This document shows positions 1-5,168 of a stretch of DNA of 6,688 nucleotides, one piece after another. The stretch's first letter is position 1; every line of letters begins with the position of its first letter. The stretch spans positions 1 to 6,688 of the forward strand of contig JAGWTL010000165.1 in assembly GCA_028869035.1 (NCBI GenBank). Reading direction: 5' to 3'. The position numbers were made by a program, and so were the translations under genes. The notes below the pieces were generated by a model, which had not been told where the DNA came from, ran no database searches, and saw nothing but the letters and a program-made list of their open reading frames with translations. The DNA comes from Burkholderiales bacterium. Lineage in GTDB: Bacteria; Pseudomonadota; Gammaproteobacteria; Burkholderiales; Burkholderiaceae_C.

Positions 1-10
1 ATCCGCTCGC

Positions 11-53
11 CCTGAGCCTGTCGAAGGGCTTCGACAGGCTCAGCCTGAACGGC
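11..53. repeat. Dispersed palindromic repeat, copy 1
   Basis: A perfect 15-bp inverted repeat is visible: CTGAGCCTGTCGAAG (12-26) faces its reverse complement (29-43) across a 2-base centre. It continues as CCTGAACGG. The half 27-53 matches 5131-5157 at 26 of 27 bases, so this is a dispersed repeat and not an isolated hairpin. Similar CTGAGCCTGTCGAA palindromes are common intergenic elements in Comamonadaceae (general knowledge, not searched here). Its position next to the broken end of an IS3 remnant fits use as an insertion or recombination site, which is inference. Confidence 0.8.
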
Positions 54-80
54 AGGTGTCATGAATAAAGAAAACATCAA

Positions 81-499
81 TAGCTTGGAGTGCTTGCGCA
101 CCGGGTTGTAGAACCTCTCGATGTAGTCGAATACGTCCGAGCGAGCCTCTTCCCGGGTGCGGTAGGCCTTGCGGCTGATTCTCTCCGTCTTCATGGAAGA
201 GAAGAAGCTCTCCATCGCCGCGTTGTCCCAGCGCTCCCCACGCCGACTCATGCTGCAGGTGATGTCCTGGGCTTGAGCAATTGCTGGAACTCGTCGCTCG
301 TGTACTGGCTGCCCTGGTCCGAGTGGTGCATCAAGGCGCTAGGTTTGCCGCGCCGCCACAAGGCCATCAGCAAGGCGTCGCTGACCATCTTGGCCTGCAT
401 GGTGTCGCTCATGGACCAGCCCACGACACGGCGCGAGTACAGGTCCATGACTGCTGCTGCATACAGCCAGCCTTCAGCCGTTCAGATGTAAGTGAAATC
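81..499 (-). pseudogene. IS3-family transposase OrfB remnant (truncated, frameshifted, internal stop)
   Basis: This is the C-terminal part of a DDE integrase-fold transposase (rve domain) that cuts and joins IS3 ends. The residues DFTYI lie at 499-485 and are followed at once by TGA (484-482), where relatives continue with an arginine and TAEGWLY. The frame then reads MDLYSRRVVGWSMSD and HHSDQGSQYTSDEFQQLLK (second catalytic Asp). Near 272 a one-base loss shifts the frame: AAGCCCAG stands where AAGGCCCAG would give KAQ. The new frame reads DITCSMSRRGERWDNAAMES (the Glu of DDE) through to FYNPVRKHSKL at 81. The usual C-terminus, the IS end, OrfA and the front half of OrfB are all absent. With three independent lesions it cannot make transposase. 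Assignment to IS3 is firm; the subgroup is not determined. Confidence 0.9.
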
Positions 500-785
500 T
501 GGCGCTGTCGTACAGCGCGTCCTCGCAAGCCAGATCAGCCAGGTTGAACCAGTGCTGGATGAAGTAGATGCGCAGTATGCGCTCCAGACCGATGGGCGGG
601 CGGCCGTTGCCGGCCTTGGGGTAGTGCGGCTCGATGACAGAACACAGTGCCGCCCACGGCACGATGGCCTCCATGGTCTTCAAGAATTCGTCGCGCCGCG
701 TGGGCTTGCGGTATTGCTCGTATCCCGATTCAGAATCGGCAGCCATGGCAAGGGTCTGTTGTTTCATCGGCATGTAACGCTTCAA
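500..785 (-). pseudogene. IS5-family transposase, N-terminal fragment
   Basis: The frame opens with ATG at 785, but the start typical of relatives is probably the ATG at 767 (MKQQTLAMAADS). The residues YRKPTRRDEFLKTM, VPWAALCSVIEPHYPKAGN, GRPPIGLERILRIYFIQHW and ACEDALYDS are characteristic of the DUF772 N-terminal region of IS5-group transposases. Homology stops after the serine at 506-504. The frame then runs into the IS3 remnant for a few residues (RFHLHLNG) and ends at 474. Only about 90 residues of a protein usually over 300 long remain, so the whole catalytic DDE region is gone. Upstream, the end-like sequence GGATTTGCTG reads leftward from 818 next to TTAG, which fits the YTAR target preference of IS5 elements; this boundary is tentative. 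Confidence 0.88.
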
Positions 786-932
786 CCTCGCAGAGCGTGG
801 GCCTTGTTCAGCAAATCCCTAAATGTCAAGAGGCCTGCCGGCAAAGTCGCCAATCAGAGCTTCAACAGCTCTCGCTCCTCTGAAAACGTTGGGACACTAC
901 TGATTGCCAAGATGCAATAACGCGGCGGCGGT
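786..932. other. Non-coding IS-flank debris
   Basis: No gene is supported here. The stretch includes the probable outer end of the IS5 fragment (786-818), about 80 bp of unassigned sequence, and a GGACACTAC motif at 892-900 identical to the terminal nonamer of the IS4 element further right. It is best read as residue of former insertions between the IS5 fragment and the DUF4389 gene. Confidence 0.5.
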
Positions 933-1199
933 TCAGTCCCCGTTGGGCCAGTCGCTGAAGGGGAAGGGCGCCTCGTCGCTGGCGAAGCTCAGGAAATCGG
1001 TGATCTGCCGCAGGTACTGCCCCAGGCTGTGGCCGAAGCGCTGCAGGCGTTCGTTGGGGCCGTCGGTCACGATGGACAGCAGCAGTTGCACCAGGGCCAG
1101 GGCGCCCAGCACGGTGAGGGCCAGGTGCAGGGCCAGGCCCGTCAGCAGCATGAGTAGCACGCGGACCCAGAGGCTGCGTTTTTCGGGGGTGTCGCTCAT
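933..1199 (-). CDS. DUF4389 family small membrane protein
   Basis: This is an 88-residue protein resembling the DUF4389 family, whose biochemical function is unknown. It starts MSDTPEKRSLWVR, then has a long hydrophobic stretch at about residues 11-45 (VLLMLLTGLALHLALTVLGALALVQLL) that should cross the inner membrane once or twice. A conserved cytoplasmic-looking tail follows, with PNERLQRFGHSLGQYLRQI, DFLSFASDEAPFPFSDWP and a short acidic end. The ATG at 1199 was chosen over an upstream in-frame ATG at 1289 because GAGGAG lies just upstream at ribosome-binding distance and because family members begin here. It lies 22 bp after the 75-aa gene on the same strand, so the two are probably one transcript. 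Family assignment is by recognition of the conserved tail. Confidence 0.85.
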   Translation of the reverse strand: MSDTPEKRSLWVRVLLMLLTGLALHLALTVLGALALVQLLLSIVTDGPNERLQRFGHSLGQYLRQITDFLSFASDEAPFPFSDWPNGD

Positions 1200-1221
1200 G
1201 GAGGTCTCCTCGGATCGTGGT

Positions 1222-1449
1222 TCAGGGTGATCGGTGCAGGCGTGGCGCGGCCAGCAGGGGCAGGTTTTCCTCGATGGCGAGGTCCACATTGCGCCAGCGC
1301 CCCTTGAGCTGGGCCTTCTCGATGGCGGCCTGGAGTTGCTGGAGGTCTTTCACGGTGGGCGCCACCTTGATCTGGGCAATGGCCGCTGCCGCGTTGCCGC
1401 CCTTGACCAGCGCAAACACCTTGCCCGGCCATTCACTTTGTTTACTCAT
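1222..1449 (-). CDS. Small uncharacterised protein upstream of DUF4389 gene
   Basis: This 75-residue protein begins MSKQSEWPGKVFALVKGGN. It continues with an alanine-rich segment (AAAAIAQIKVAPTVKDLQQL), a probable helix (QAAIEKAQLKGRWRNVDLAIE) and a short proline/arginine end. No signal peptide or membrane segment is visible, so it is probably cytosolic. I do not recognise the family. The ATG at 1449 is preferred to one at 1476, which would add a poorly conserved-looking MQCQNQVRP. Neither has a clear ribosome-binding site. Codon use and the absence of stops support a real gene, and it precedes the DUF4389 gene by 22 bp on the same strand, which suggests an operon. No function is proposed. 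Confidence 0.65.
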   Translation of the reverse strand: MSKQSEWPGKVFALVKGGNAAAAIAQIKVAPTVKDLQQLQAAIEKAQLKGRWRNVDLAIEENLPLLAAPRLHRSP

Positions 1450-1509
1450 AGGTCTGACTTGGTTCTGACACTGCACTGTACCAAGTTAAGCTAGTGACCT
1501 GTAACAGAT

Positions 1510-1533
1510 AAAAGAGAGTGGGCTTTCCCCTCT
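1510..1533 (-). terminator. Possible weak rho-independent terminator (minus strand)
   Basis: Read on the minus strand, AGAGGGG and CCCACTCT can pair across an AAAG loop with one bulged base, and the stem is followed by CTTTT (1514-1510). It would stop transcription entering from the IS4 side before the 75-aa gene. The stem is only seven pairs with a bulge and the T-run is short, so this is a weak call. Confidence 0.3.
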
Positions 1534-1536
1534 GTA

Positions 1537-1587
1537 GGACACTACCGGTATGAACGTTACAGTCCACTGGCCGCCTCGGTAGTGTCC
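1537..1587. repeat. 11-bp inverted repeat built from the IS4 end motif
   Basis: GGACACTACCG (1537-1547) is an exact reverse complement of CGGTAGTGTCC (1577-1587), with 29 bases between. The right arm is the left end of the IS4 element. The left arm therefore looks like an extra end from another copy or an earlier insertion, facing outward. A hairpin is also possible, but the reuse of the IS-end motif is the simpler explanation. Confidence 0.75.
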
Positions 1588-2904
1588 GGTTAAATGTCGA
1601 ACCAAATCAATTGGTTAGCGAGATTGGGCATGTTCGACGGGGTGCGATCGGGCCGCAAGGCACATGAAATCTCGGTTTTTTCGAAGACCGAGACCGACAG
1701 GATCTGTAGACAGGTATAGAGCGAAGCATCGAGATGAAGCTCCTTCTTGACGATGGCGATCAGCACATATGTGGCCACGGCGCACCAGATTTTCGTCTTC
1801 ACCGCGTTCTAGCTGGTTCCCAGAAAGCGCTTGATGCGCAGGTGCTGCTTGATCCACTTGAAAAACAGTTCGACCTGCCAGCGGTTTTTGTACAACGCGG
1901 TGATCGTCAACGCCGGCAAGCCGGTGTTGTTGGTCAGAAACACCAGCGTCTTGCCCGACTGCGGGTCCTTGAAACGGATGCGACGAAGATGCTCCGGGTA
2001 GTTCCTGGCCGAGTAAAAGCCGTTGAACATGATGCGCTGGTCGCAGATCACCGCCGCTGGCGCGGTCGGCTGGCGCCGAGTACACCCGCCGCGCATCCAT
2101 GCTCGCCTTGGCGCGGGTGACAAAGAAGGCCACCGCCTGATGCATCGCGTACAGCCGCTCGAAGTCCAGGTAGCCCCGGTCCATCACGTAGAAAGCCCCG
2201 GCCTCCACGGGCAGGATATCCAGCACATTGACATCGTGCAGCTTGCCGTCGCTGATGTGAATGAACGCGGGAATCGAGCCGCGCAGGTCCAGCAATGTGT
2301 GCAGCTTGATGGCTGCCTTGGTGGAGCGAAACGGCGCCCAGTCGAACACGCTCAGGCACAGAGCGATCGTGGTGGAGTCCAGCGCATAGACACTGGCATC
2401 GAGATCCAGAACCGAGGGCTCCTGGGCATACAGGGTCTTGGCCCGGGCGATCAGCCGCTGGGCCGGCGCATGGTAGATGCGCCAGTCCCGCAGGTTCAAT
2501 GCATCGGACAGCGTCGAGCGCGCTGGCACGGCCGTCAGGCCCATGTGAAACAGCTTGGATTGATTGGCCGCCAGGCAGACCTCGATATCGCGCAGCGACT
2601 CGCGCCAGGTGAGCTGGGCGAAGGCCATAACGCGAAACAGATCGGCGCAGCCCAGCGTGCGCACACCGGCATCGCCCTTGTGCCGCTCGATGATGCGGCC
2701 AAAGGTCTTCCACGGCACGAACTCCATCACCTGCGCAAACAGTGTCTTGCCCACGTTCATGCGTTACTCCGGGTCGGTCAAACCCGCAAGCATCGCAAAT
2801 GACCCATCTGAGATTCAAATCGTGGACACCCTTGAAACCCTTGAAACCCGCGTCAGTATTGGCTTCACAGCCTGCTGACATCAAATAAACCGGACACTAC
2901 TGTA
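1577..2904 (-). mobile_element. IS4-family insertion sequence (degenerate)
   Basis: Terminal repeats are visible: GTAGTGTCCGGTT at 1579-1591 on the left, and its reverse complement at 2888-2900 on the right. Both are followed inward by a GATGTC/AATGTC-like block. Between them lies one minus-strand IS4-type transposase reading frame. The heptamer GCCGCCT occurs just outside each end (1570-1576 and 2905-2911) and may be a target duplication; if so the element is 1577-2904, although the outermost 3-4 bases at the two ends do not match each other. The minimal repeat-to-repeat element is 1579-2900. The right end carries the transposase leader (2761-2887), including a tandem CCCTTGAAA repeat at 2829-2846. 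The element cannot move itself because its transposase is broken, but its ends might still be used in trans. Confidence 0.85.
1590..2760 (-). pseudogene. IS4-family transposase, frameshifted and with an internal amber codon
   Basis: This is a DDE transposase of the DUF4372/DDE_Tnp_1 architecture, about 389 residues if restored. The start at 2760 has GGAG eight bases upstream. The N-terminal domain runs MNVGKTLFAQVMEF to about residue 95. The first catalytic Asp is in YALDSTTI (residue 128) and the second in YVMDRGYLDF (residue 194). After MDARRVYSAPADRASG, one extra G within 2051-2056 shifts the frame; the true continuation VICDQRIMFNGFYSARNYPE lies in another frame. That frame carries the Y-R-E-K signature YKNRWQVELFFKWIK and reaches FLGTS. 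There TAG (1811-1809) replaces a probable glutamate codon before NAVKTKIW. The normal C-terminus ends FDI with TAA at 1592-1590, overlapping the terminal repeat. Two lesions make this a pseudogene. Confidence 0.93.
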
Positions 2905-2912
2905 GCCGCCTG

Positions 2913-3218
2913 ATGAATTACACCGTGAAACTCTTCGACGCCGAGGGCGTGTCCGAGGCGCAGCACCGCGAGGCTGTGCTGTGTTTTCGCCGCGCGCTGG
3001 AAGAGACGCTGGGCGACGCCAGCCTGGTTTTGCCGGTGTACCTGGCCTACCAGCGCATTGCGGCAGCCTACGGTGAGCAGCCCGACCTTGCGGCACTGAC
3101 CGATGTCGAGCGCGAGATCGTCGAGCAATGGCAGGCGGCCGAGACGGCGGCCATCACCGCCGTGTTTGGCCCACTGCGCAATATGGGCGACGGGATGTAC
3201 GAGATCAAGCCGGCGTAG
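2913..3218 (+). CDS. Uncharacterised 101-aa protein next to the IS4 end
   Basis: This soluble, mostly helical protein begins MNYTVKLFDAEGVSEAQH. Amphipathic stretches follow (REAVLCFRRALEETLGD, LPVYLAYQRIAAAYGEQ, VEREIVEQWQAAETAAITAV) and it ends GPLRNMGDGMYEIKPA. No signal peptide, membrane segment or familiar catalytic motif is visible, and I do not recognise the family. The ATG at 2913 is the only plausible start: an in-frame TAA at 2886 lies inside the IS4 end and no Shine-Dalgarno sequence precedes the ATG. Only 8-13 bp separate the start from the IS4 boundary, so the insertion may have removed its promoter and ribosome-binding site, or its original N-terminus. Coding composition supports a real gene. 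It converges with the exonuclease gene, sharing 14 bp at their ends. Confidence 0.7.
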   Translation: MNYTVKLFDAEGVSEAQHREAVLCFRRALEETLGDASLVLPVYLAYQRIAAAYGEQPDLAALTDVEREIVEQWQAAETAAITAVFGPLRNMGDGMYEIKPA

Positions 3219-3813
3219 CACCCAGGCCGAGTGCGTGGAACACGCGGATGGCGGCCCAGGCGTCGTTGGCCGCATAGATCAGCTGCGCTTCCGTGAGGCG
3301 CGGGTTGGCCCAGTTGGAGGTGGCCGCCTTCTTGGACTTGATGAAGCGGCGCTGGAACAGGATGGCCACCGCGGCCTTCACGCCCATGTCCTTGCGGTAA
3401 CCGCGCTCGCGGAACACGGTGTTGAGCTCCAGTACGCCGGCCGGCTCCACACCCAGCTTGGACGTGATGCGCTTGCGGTCGTCGCCCAGTCCGAAGCCGG
3501 CCTTGATCACACCGGGCAGCGCCAGCAGCTCGGCCACACGGGCGCGACAGCCGCTGTCCTGCAACTGGAAGACCCAGGCCTGTTCGGCCGTGGCCAGCTG
3601 CACGGTGTGCGGGCCGTCAGATGGTTCACCCACACGGAAGGTCGGCTTGGATTCGGTGTCGAAGCCCAGGTGGGCCACGGCGGACAGCTCGGCGCAGGCC
3701 TTGTCGGCTTCGCCGGTGCTGGCGATCAGGCGGATGCGGTCCAGTCCCAGGCGTTCAAAAGGTTCGAGCAGGTTGATGTCGTCCTTGCTCGGCGTGGGCT
3801 GGTGGGTGTTCAT
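3205..3813 (-). CDS. 3'-5' exonuclease domain protein (RNase D / DnaQ-like fold)
   Basis: This 202-residue protein carries the DEDDy-type 3'-5' exonuclease signature, implying metal-dependent hydrolysis of nucleotides from a 3' end. Exo I is HLGFDTESKPTF (D52, E54). Exo II is KAGFGLGDDRKRI (D111). Exo III is YAAND (Y180 and D184, spaced YxxxD). There is no HRDC domain, so it is a stand-alone exonuclease core and not a full RNase D. Its substrate (RNA or DNA) cannot be read from sequence. The ATG at 3813 (MNTHQPTPSKDD) was chosen because the upstream in-frame extension to 3933 looks non-coding and overlaps the divergent leader. No strong ribosome-binding site precedes it. It is cytosolic, convergent with the 101-aa gene and divergent from the 80-aa gene. 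Confidence 0.9.
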   Translation of the reverse strand: MNTHQPTPSKDDINLLEPFERLGLDRIRLIASTGEADKACAELSAVAHLGFDTESKPTFRVGEPSDGPHTVQLATAEQAWVFQLQDSGCRARVAELLALPGVIKAGFGLGDDRKRITSKLGVEPAGVLELNTVFRERGYRKDMGVKAAVAILFQRRFIKSKKAATSNWANPRLTEAQLIYAANDAWAAIRVFHALGLGATPA

Positions 3814-3946
3814 GAGGCGGTTGATTCCGTTATGTGGAATAAAAGTGTGACAAAGAGTTACGAAATGAGTATGCTGTTTGAAACTGCCACCGCAGAAGGC
3901 AGACGGGCAAAAAGCCCGATCAAGGTTAGCCATTCAGGGGTGGATC
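3814..3946. promoter_or_regulatory. Divergent intergenic region
   Basis: This AT-richer spacer separates the divergent exonuclease and 80-aa genes, so promoters for both should lie here. I cannot pick convincing -35/-10 pairs on either strand. A small perfect hairpin, CGGGC and GCCCG around five A residues (3904-3918), sits 28 bp before the rightward start. AGGGGTGGA just before the ATG at 3947 is a good ribosome-binding site. Confidence 0.45.
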
Positions 3947-4189
3947 ATGGTTTTCGAATTCGAGGAACGGGCCGACCACATTGATCAGTTGTCCAAGCTG
4001 CTCTCGGTGATGCAGGACGTGGGCCGCAAACTGGCCGATGAATCGCATGGGCGATCCTACGACAAGGTGCGGGAGTTCAGCCAGATCCTGCACCTGGCGC
4101 GCGAACGGCTCGACGCCATTGAGCAAGAGGAGCGCCGGCAGTTCCTGCTGGAAAGAAGGCGGGCGCCGCGCTCCAGCTACGAGAACTAG
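3947..4189 (+). CDS. Uncharacterised 80-aa helical protein
   Basis: The protein begins MVFEFEERADHIDQLSKLL and is charged and helical throughout. LSVMQDVGRKLADESHGRSYDKVREFSQILHLARERLDAIEQEERRQ has heptad-like hydrophobic spacing that could form a short coiled coil or helical hairpin. It ends with a basic tail (LLERRRAPRSSYEN). No signal peptide or membrane segment is present, and I do not recognise the family. The ATG at 3947 is chosen over 3878 because a strong AGGGGTGGA lies just upstream and the upstream extension is AT-rich leader. It diverges from the exonuclease gene and stands 52 bp before the next gene on the same strand, so it may or may not share that transcript. Confidence 0.75.
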   Translation: MVFEFEERADHIDQLSKLLSVMQDVGRKLADESHGRSYDKVREFSQILHLARERLDAIEQEERRQFLLERRRAPRSSYEN

Positions 4190-4214
4190 CCCGAGCTGAA
4201 CCCCGGGGCGCGGG

Positions 4215-4220
4215 GATAAT
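4215..4220 (+). promoter_or_regulatory. Possible -10 box (GATAAT)
   Basis: GATAAT differs from the sigma-70 -10 consensus by one base and lies 21 bp before the ATG at 4242. That fits a short leader for the 84-aa/SUI1/DUF3820 cluster. No good -35 sequence is seen at the expected distance, so this is a weak call. Confidence 0.35.
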
Positions 4221-4241
4221 GGCGTCTTCCAGAGAGCGCCC

Positions 4242-4496
4242 ATGCAAAGCAGCAAGTCCTTCACGAGCGGTGACTACCAGCTCTACCCCTCGCCGCGCAA
4301 CACGCACCGCATCCTTTTCGAGCACCAGGTCTTCGTGCCCCATCCCTATGCGCTGATCGACCTGCCGGCCATGGGCCTCAAGGGTCGTTACAGCCTGTTC
4401 GCCGCCAGCCGCCTGGCTGACAACAAGCAGGGCCAGCTGGTGAGCTTCGAGAACGAGGCCGACGTGACCCTCTTCAACGCCAGGTTCGAGCCGTGA
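4242..4496 (+). CDS. Uncharacterised 84-aa protein, first gene of SUI1 cluster
   Basis: The protein begins MQSSKSFTSGDYQLYPSPRN. It has a compact mixed helix/strand core (RILFEHQVFVPHPYALIDLP, MGLKGRYSLFAASRLADNK) and ends LVSFENEADVTLFNARFEP. It appears cytosolic, with no signal or membrane segment, and I do not recognise the family. AGAGAG precedes the ATG at a plausible ribosome-binding distance. Its TGA stop (4494-4496) overlaps the GTG start of the YciH-like gene by 4 bp (GTGA), so translation of the two is probably coupled. A link to translation is suggested only by this neighbour and is not established. Confidence 0.75.
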   Translation: MQSSKSFTSGDYQLYPSPRNTHRILFEHQVFVPHPYALIDLPAMGLKGRYSLFAASRLADNKQGQLVSFENEADVTLFNARFEP

Positions 4497-4849
4497 AGCA
4501 CAGCGGGGGCCTGGTCTATTCCACCGAAGGCGGGCGCATGTGCCCGGTCTGCCGCCGCCCGCAGACGCAGTGTGTCTGCAAGTCGCAGCAGGCGGCGCAG
4601 TCCCTGGGCGACGGCAAGGTGCGCGTGACGCGTGAGACCGGCGGGCGCGGCGGCAAGGCCGTGACCGTGGTGCGGGGCCTGCCGCTGGATGCGGCGGCCC
4701 TGACCCAGCTGGGCAAGCAGCTCAAGGCCGCTTGCGGCACGGGCGGCACGGTGAAGGACGGCGTGATCGAGGTGCAGGGCGACCAGGCCGAGAAGGTGCT
4801 GGCCCTGTTGCTTGCACAGGGCTACGCGGCCAAAAGGGCGGGGGGATGA
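4493..4849 (+). CDS. yciH: SUI1/eIF1-like translation factor, YciH family
   Basis: This 118-residue protein belongs to the SUI1/eIF1 fold family, whose bacterial members (YciH) bind the small ribosomal subunit and are implicated in initiation fidelity or stress-time translation. The start LVYSTEGGR (residues 7-15) matches the N-terminus of enterobacterial YciH, which supports the GTG at 4493 over the internal ATG at 4538. A cysteine cluster follows, C17-x2-C20 and C27-x-C29, that could bind zinc. The SUI1 core holds RETGGRGGKAVTVVRGLPL (47-65), the basic glycine-rich loop, and LKAACGTGGTVKDGVIEVQG (77-96). It is coupled by 4-bp overlaps to the genes on both sides (GTGA upstream, ATGA downstream), so the three are very likely one transcript. 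Confidence 0.93.
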   Translation: MKHSGGLVYSTEGGRMCPVCRRPQTQCVCKSQQAAQSLGDGKVRVTRETGGRGGKAVTVVRGLPLDAAALTQLGKQLKAACGTGGTVKDGVIEVQGDQAEKVLALLLAQGYAAKRAGG

Positions 4850-5070
4850 TCGGCGACCCCGAACAGCTGCAGCGCCTGCTGACCGTGGAAATGCCTTACG
4901 GCAAGTACAAAGGCCGGCTGATCGCCGACCTGCCGGGCAATTACCTCAACTGGTTCGCGCGTGAAGGTTTTCCCAGCGGGGACCTGGGCCGCCTGCTGGC
5001 CCTGATGCACGAGATCGACCACAACGGTCTGTCGGGCCTGCTGACGCCGTTGCGTCGGGCGCAGCGCTGA
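4846..5070 (+). CDS. DUF3820 family protein (putative quorum-sensing-regulated virulence factor family)
   Basis: This 74-residue protein holds the DUF3820 signature MPYGKYKGRLIADLP followed by NYLNWFAREGFPSGDLG and a helical end (LLALMHEIDHNG). The family has a small compact fold; its members are often labelled as quorum-sensing-regulated virulence factors, but the molecular role is unknown. The ATG at 4846 overlaps the preceding stop by 4 bp (ATGA) and is preceded by a purine-rich AAAGGGCGGGGGG stretch suitable for ribosome binding. The in-frame extension back to 4732 is shadow coding of the YciH-like gene. It is the last gene of the cluster and ends 98 bp before the convergent caspase gene. 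Confidence 0.9.
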   Translation: MIGDPEQLQRLLTVEMPYGKYKGRLIADLPGNYLNWFAREGFPSGDLGRLLALMHEIDHNGLSGLLTPLRRAQR

Positions 5071-5076
5071 ACCAAC

Positions 5077-5157
5077 CCGTTCGCGTTGAGCCTGTCGAAA
5101 CGCGCGTCTGAAAAAGCGGACGTCAGCTGAGGGCTTCGACAGGCTCAGCCCGAACGG
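5077..5157. repeat. Dispersed palindromic repeat, copy 2 (long-loop form), possible bidirectional terminator
   Basis: Arms 5077-5099 and 5135-5157 are reverse complements at 21 of 23 positions, around a 35-base centre that can itself form a small hairpin (CGTCTG and CGGACG, 5105-5122). The right half, 5131-5157, matches 27-53 of the window at 26 of 27 bases. The element fills the space between the convergent DUF3820 and caspase genes, where such structures could stop transcription or stabilise 3' ends (inference). There is no T-run typical of an intrinsic terminator directly after the stem on the plus strand. Confidence 0.8.
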
Positions 5158-5168
5158 TGGAGGGTCGT

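Noticed and set aside
892..1587. A composite transposon carrying the 75-aa and DUF4389 genes
   Set aside because: The bounding GGACACTAC motifs at 892 and 1537 are in the same orientation, no intact IS lies on the left, and the cargo looks like ordinary chromosomal genes.
2045..2060. Programmed frameshifting in the IS4 transposase
   Set aside because: IS4-family transposases are made from a single frame, no slippery heptamer is evident, and a separate amber codon further on supports simple decay.
2023..2802. A 259-codon plus-strand frame across the IS4 element
   Set aside because: It is the complement of transposase coding sequence; the minus strand has continuous IS4 homology.
3904..3918. 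The CGGGC/GCCCG hairpin as an intrinsic terminator or attenuator
   Set aside because: The stem is only five pairs, no T-run follows on either strand, and no leader peptide is seen.
3103..3984. A 293-codon plus-strand frame
   Set aside because: It lies antisense to the exonuclease gene and overlaps the 101-aa gene in another frame, with no motif of its own.
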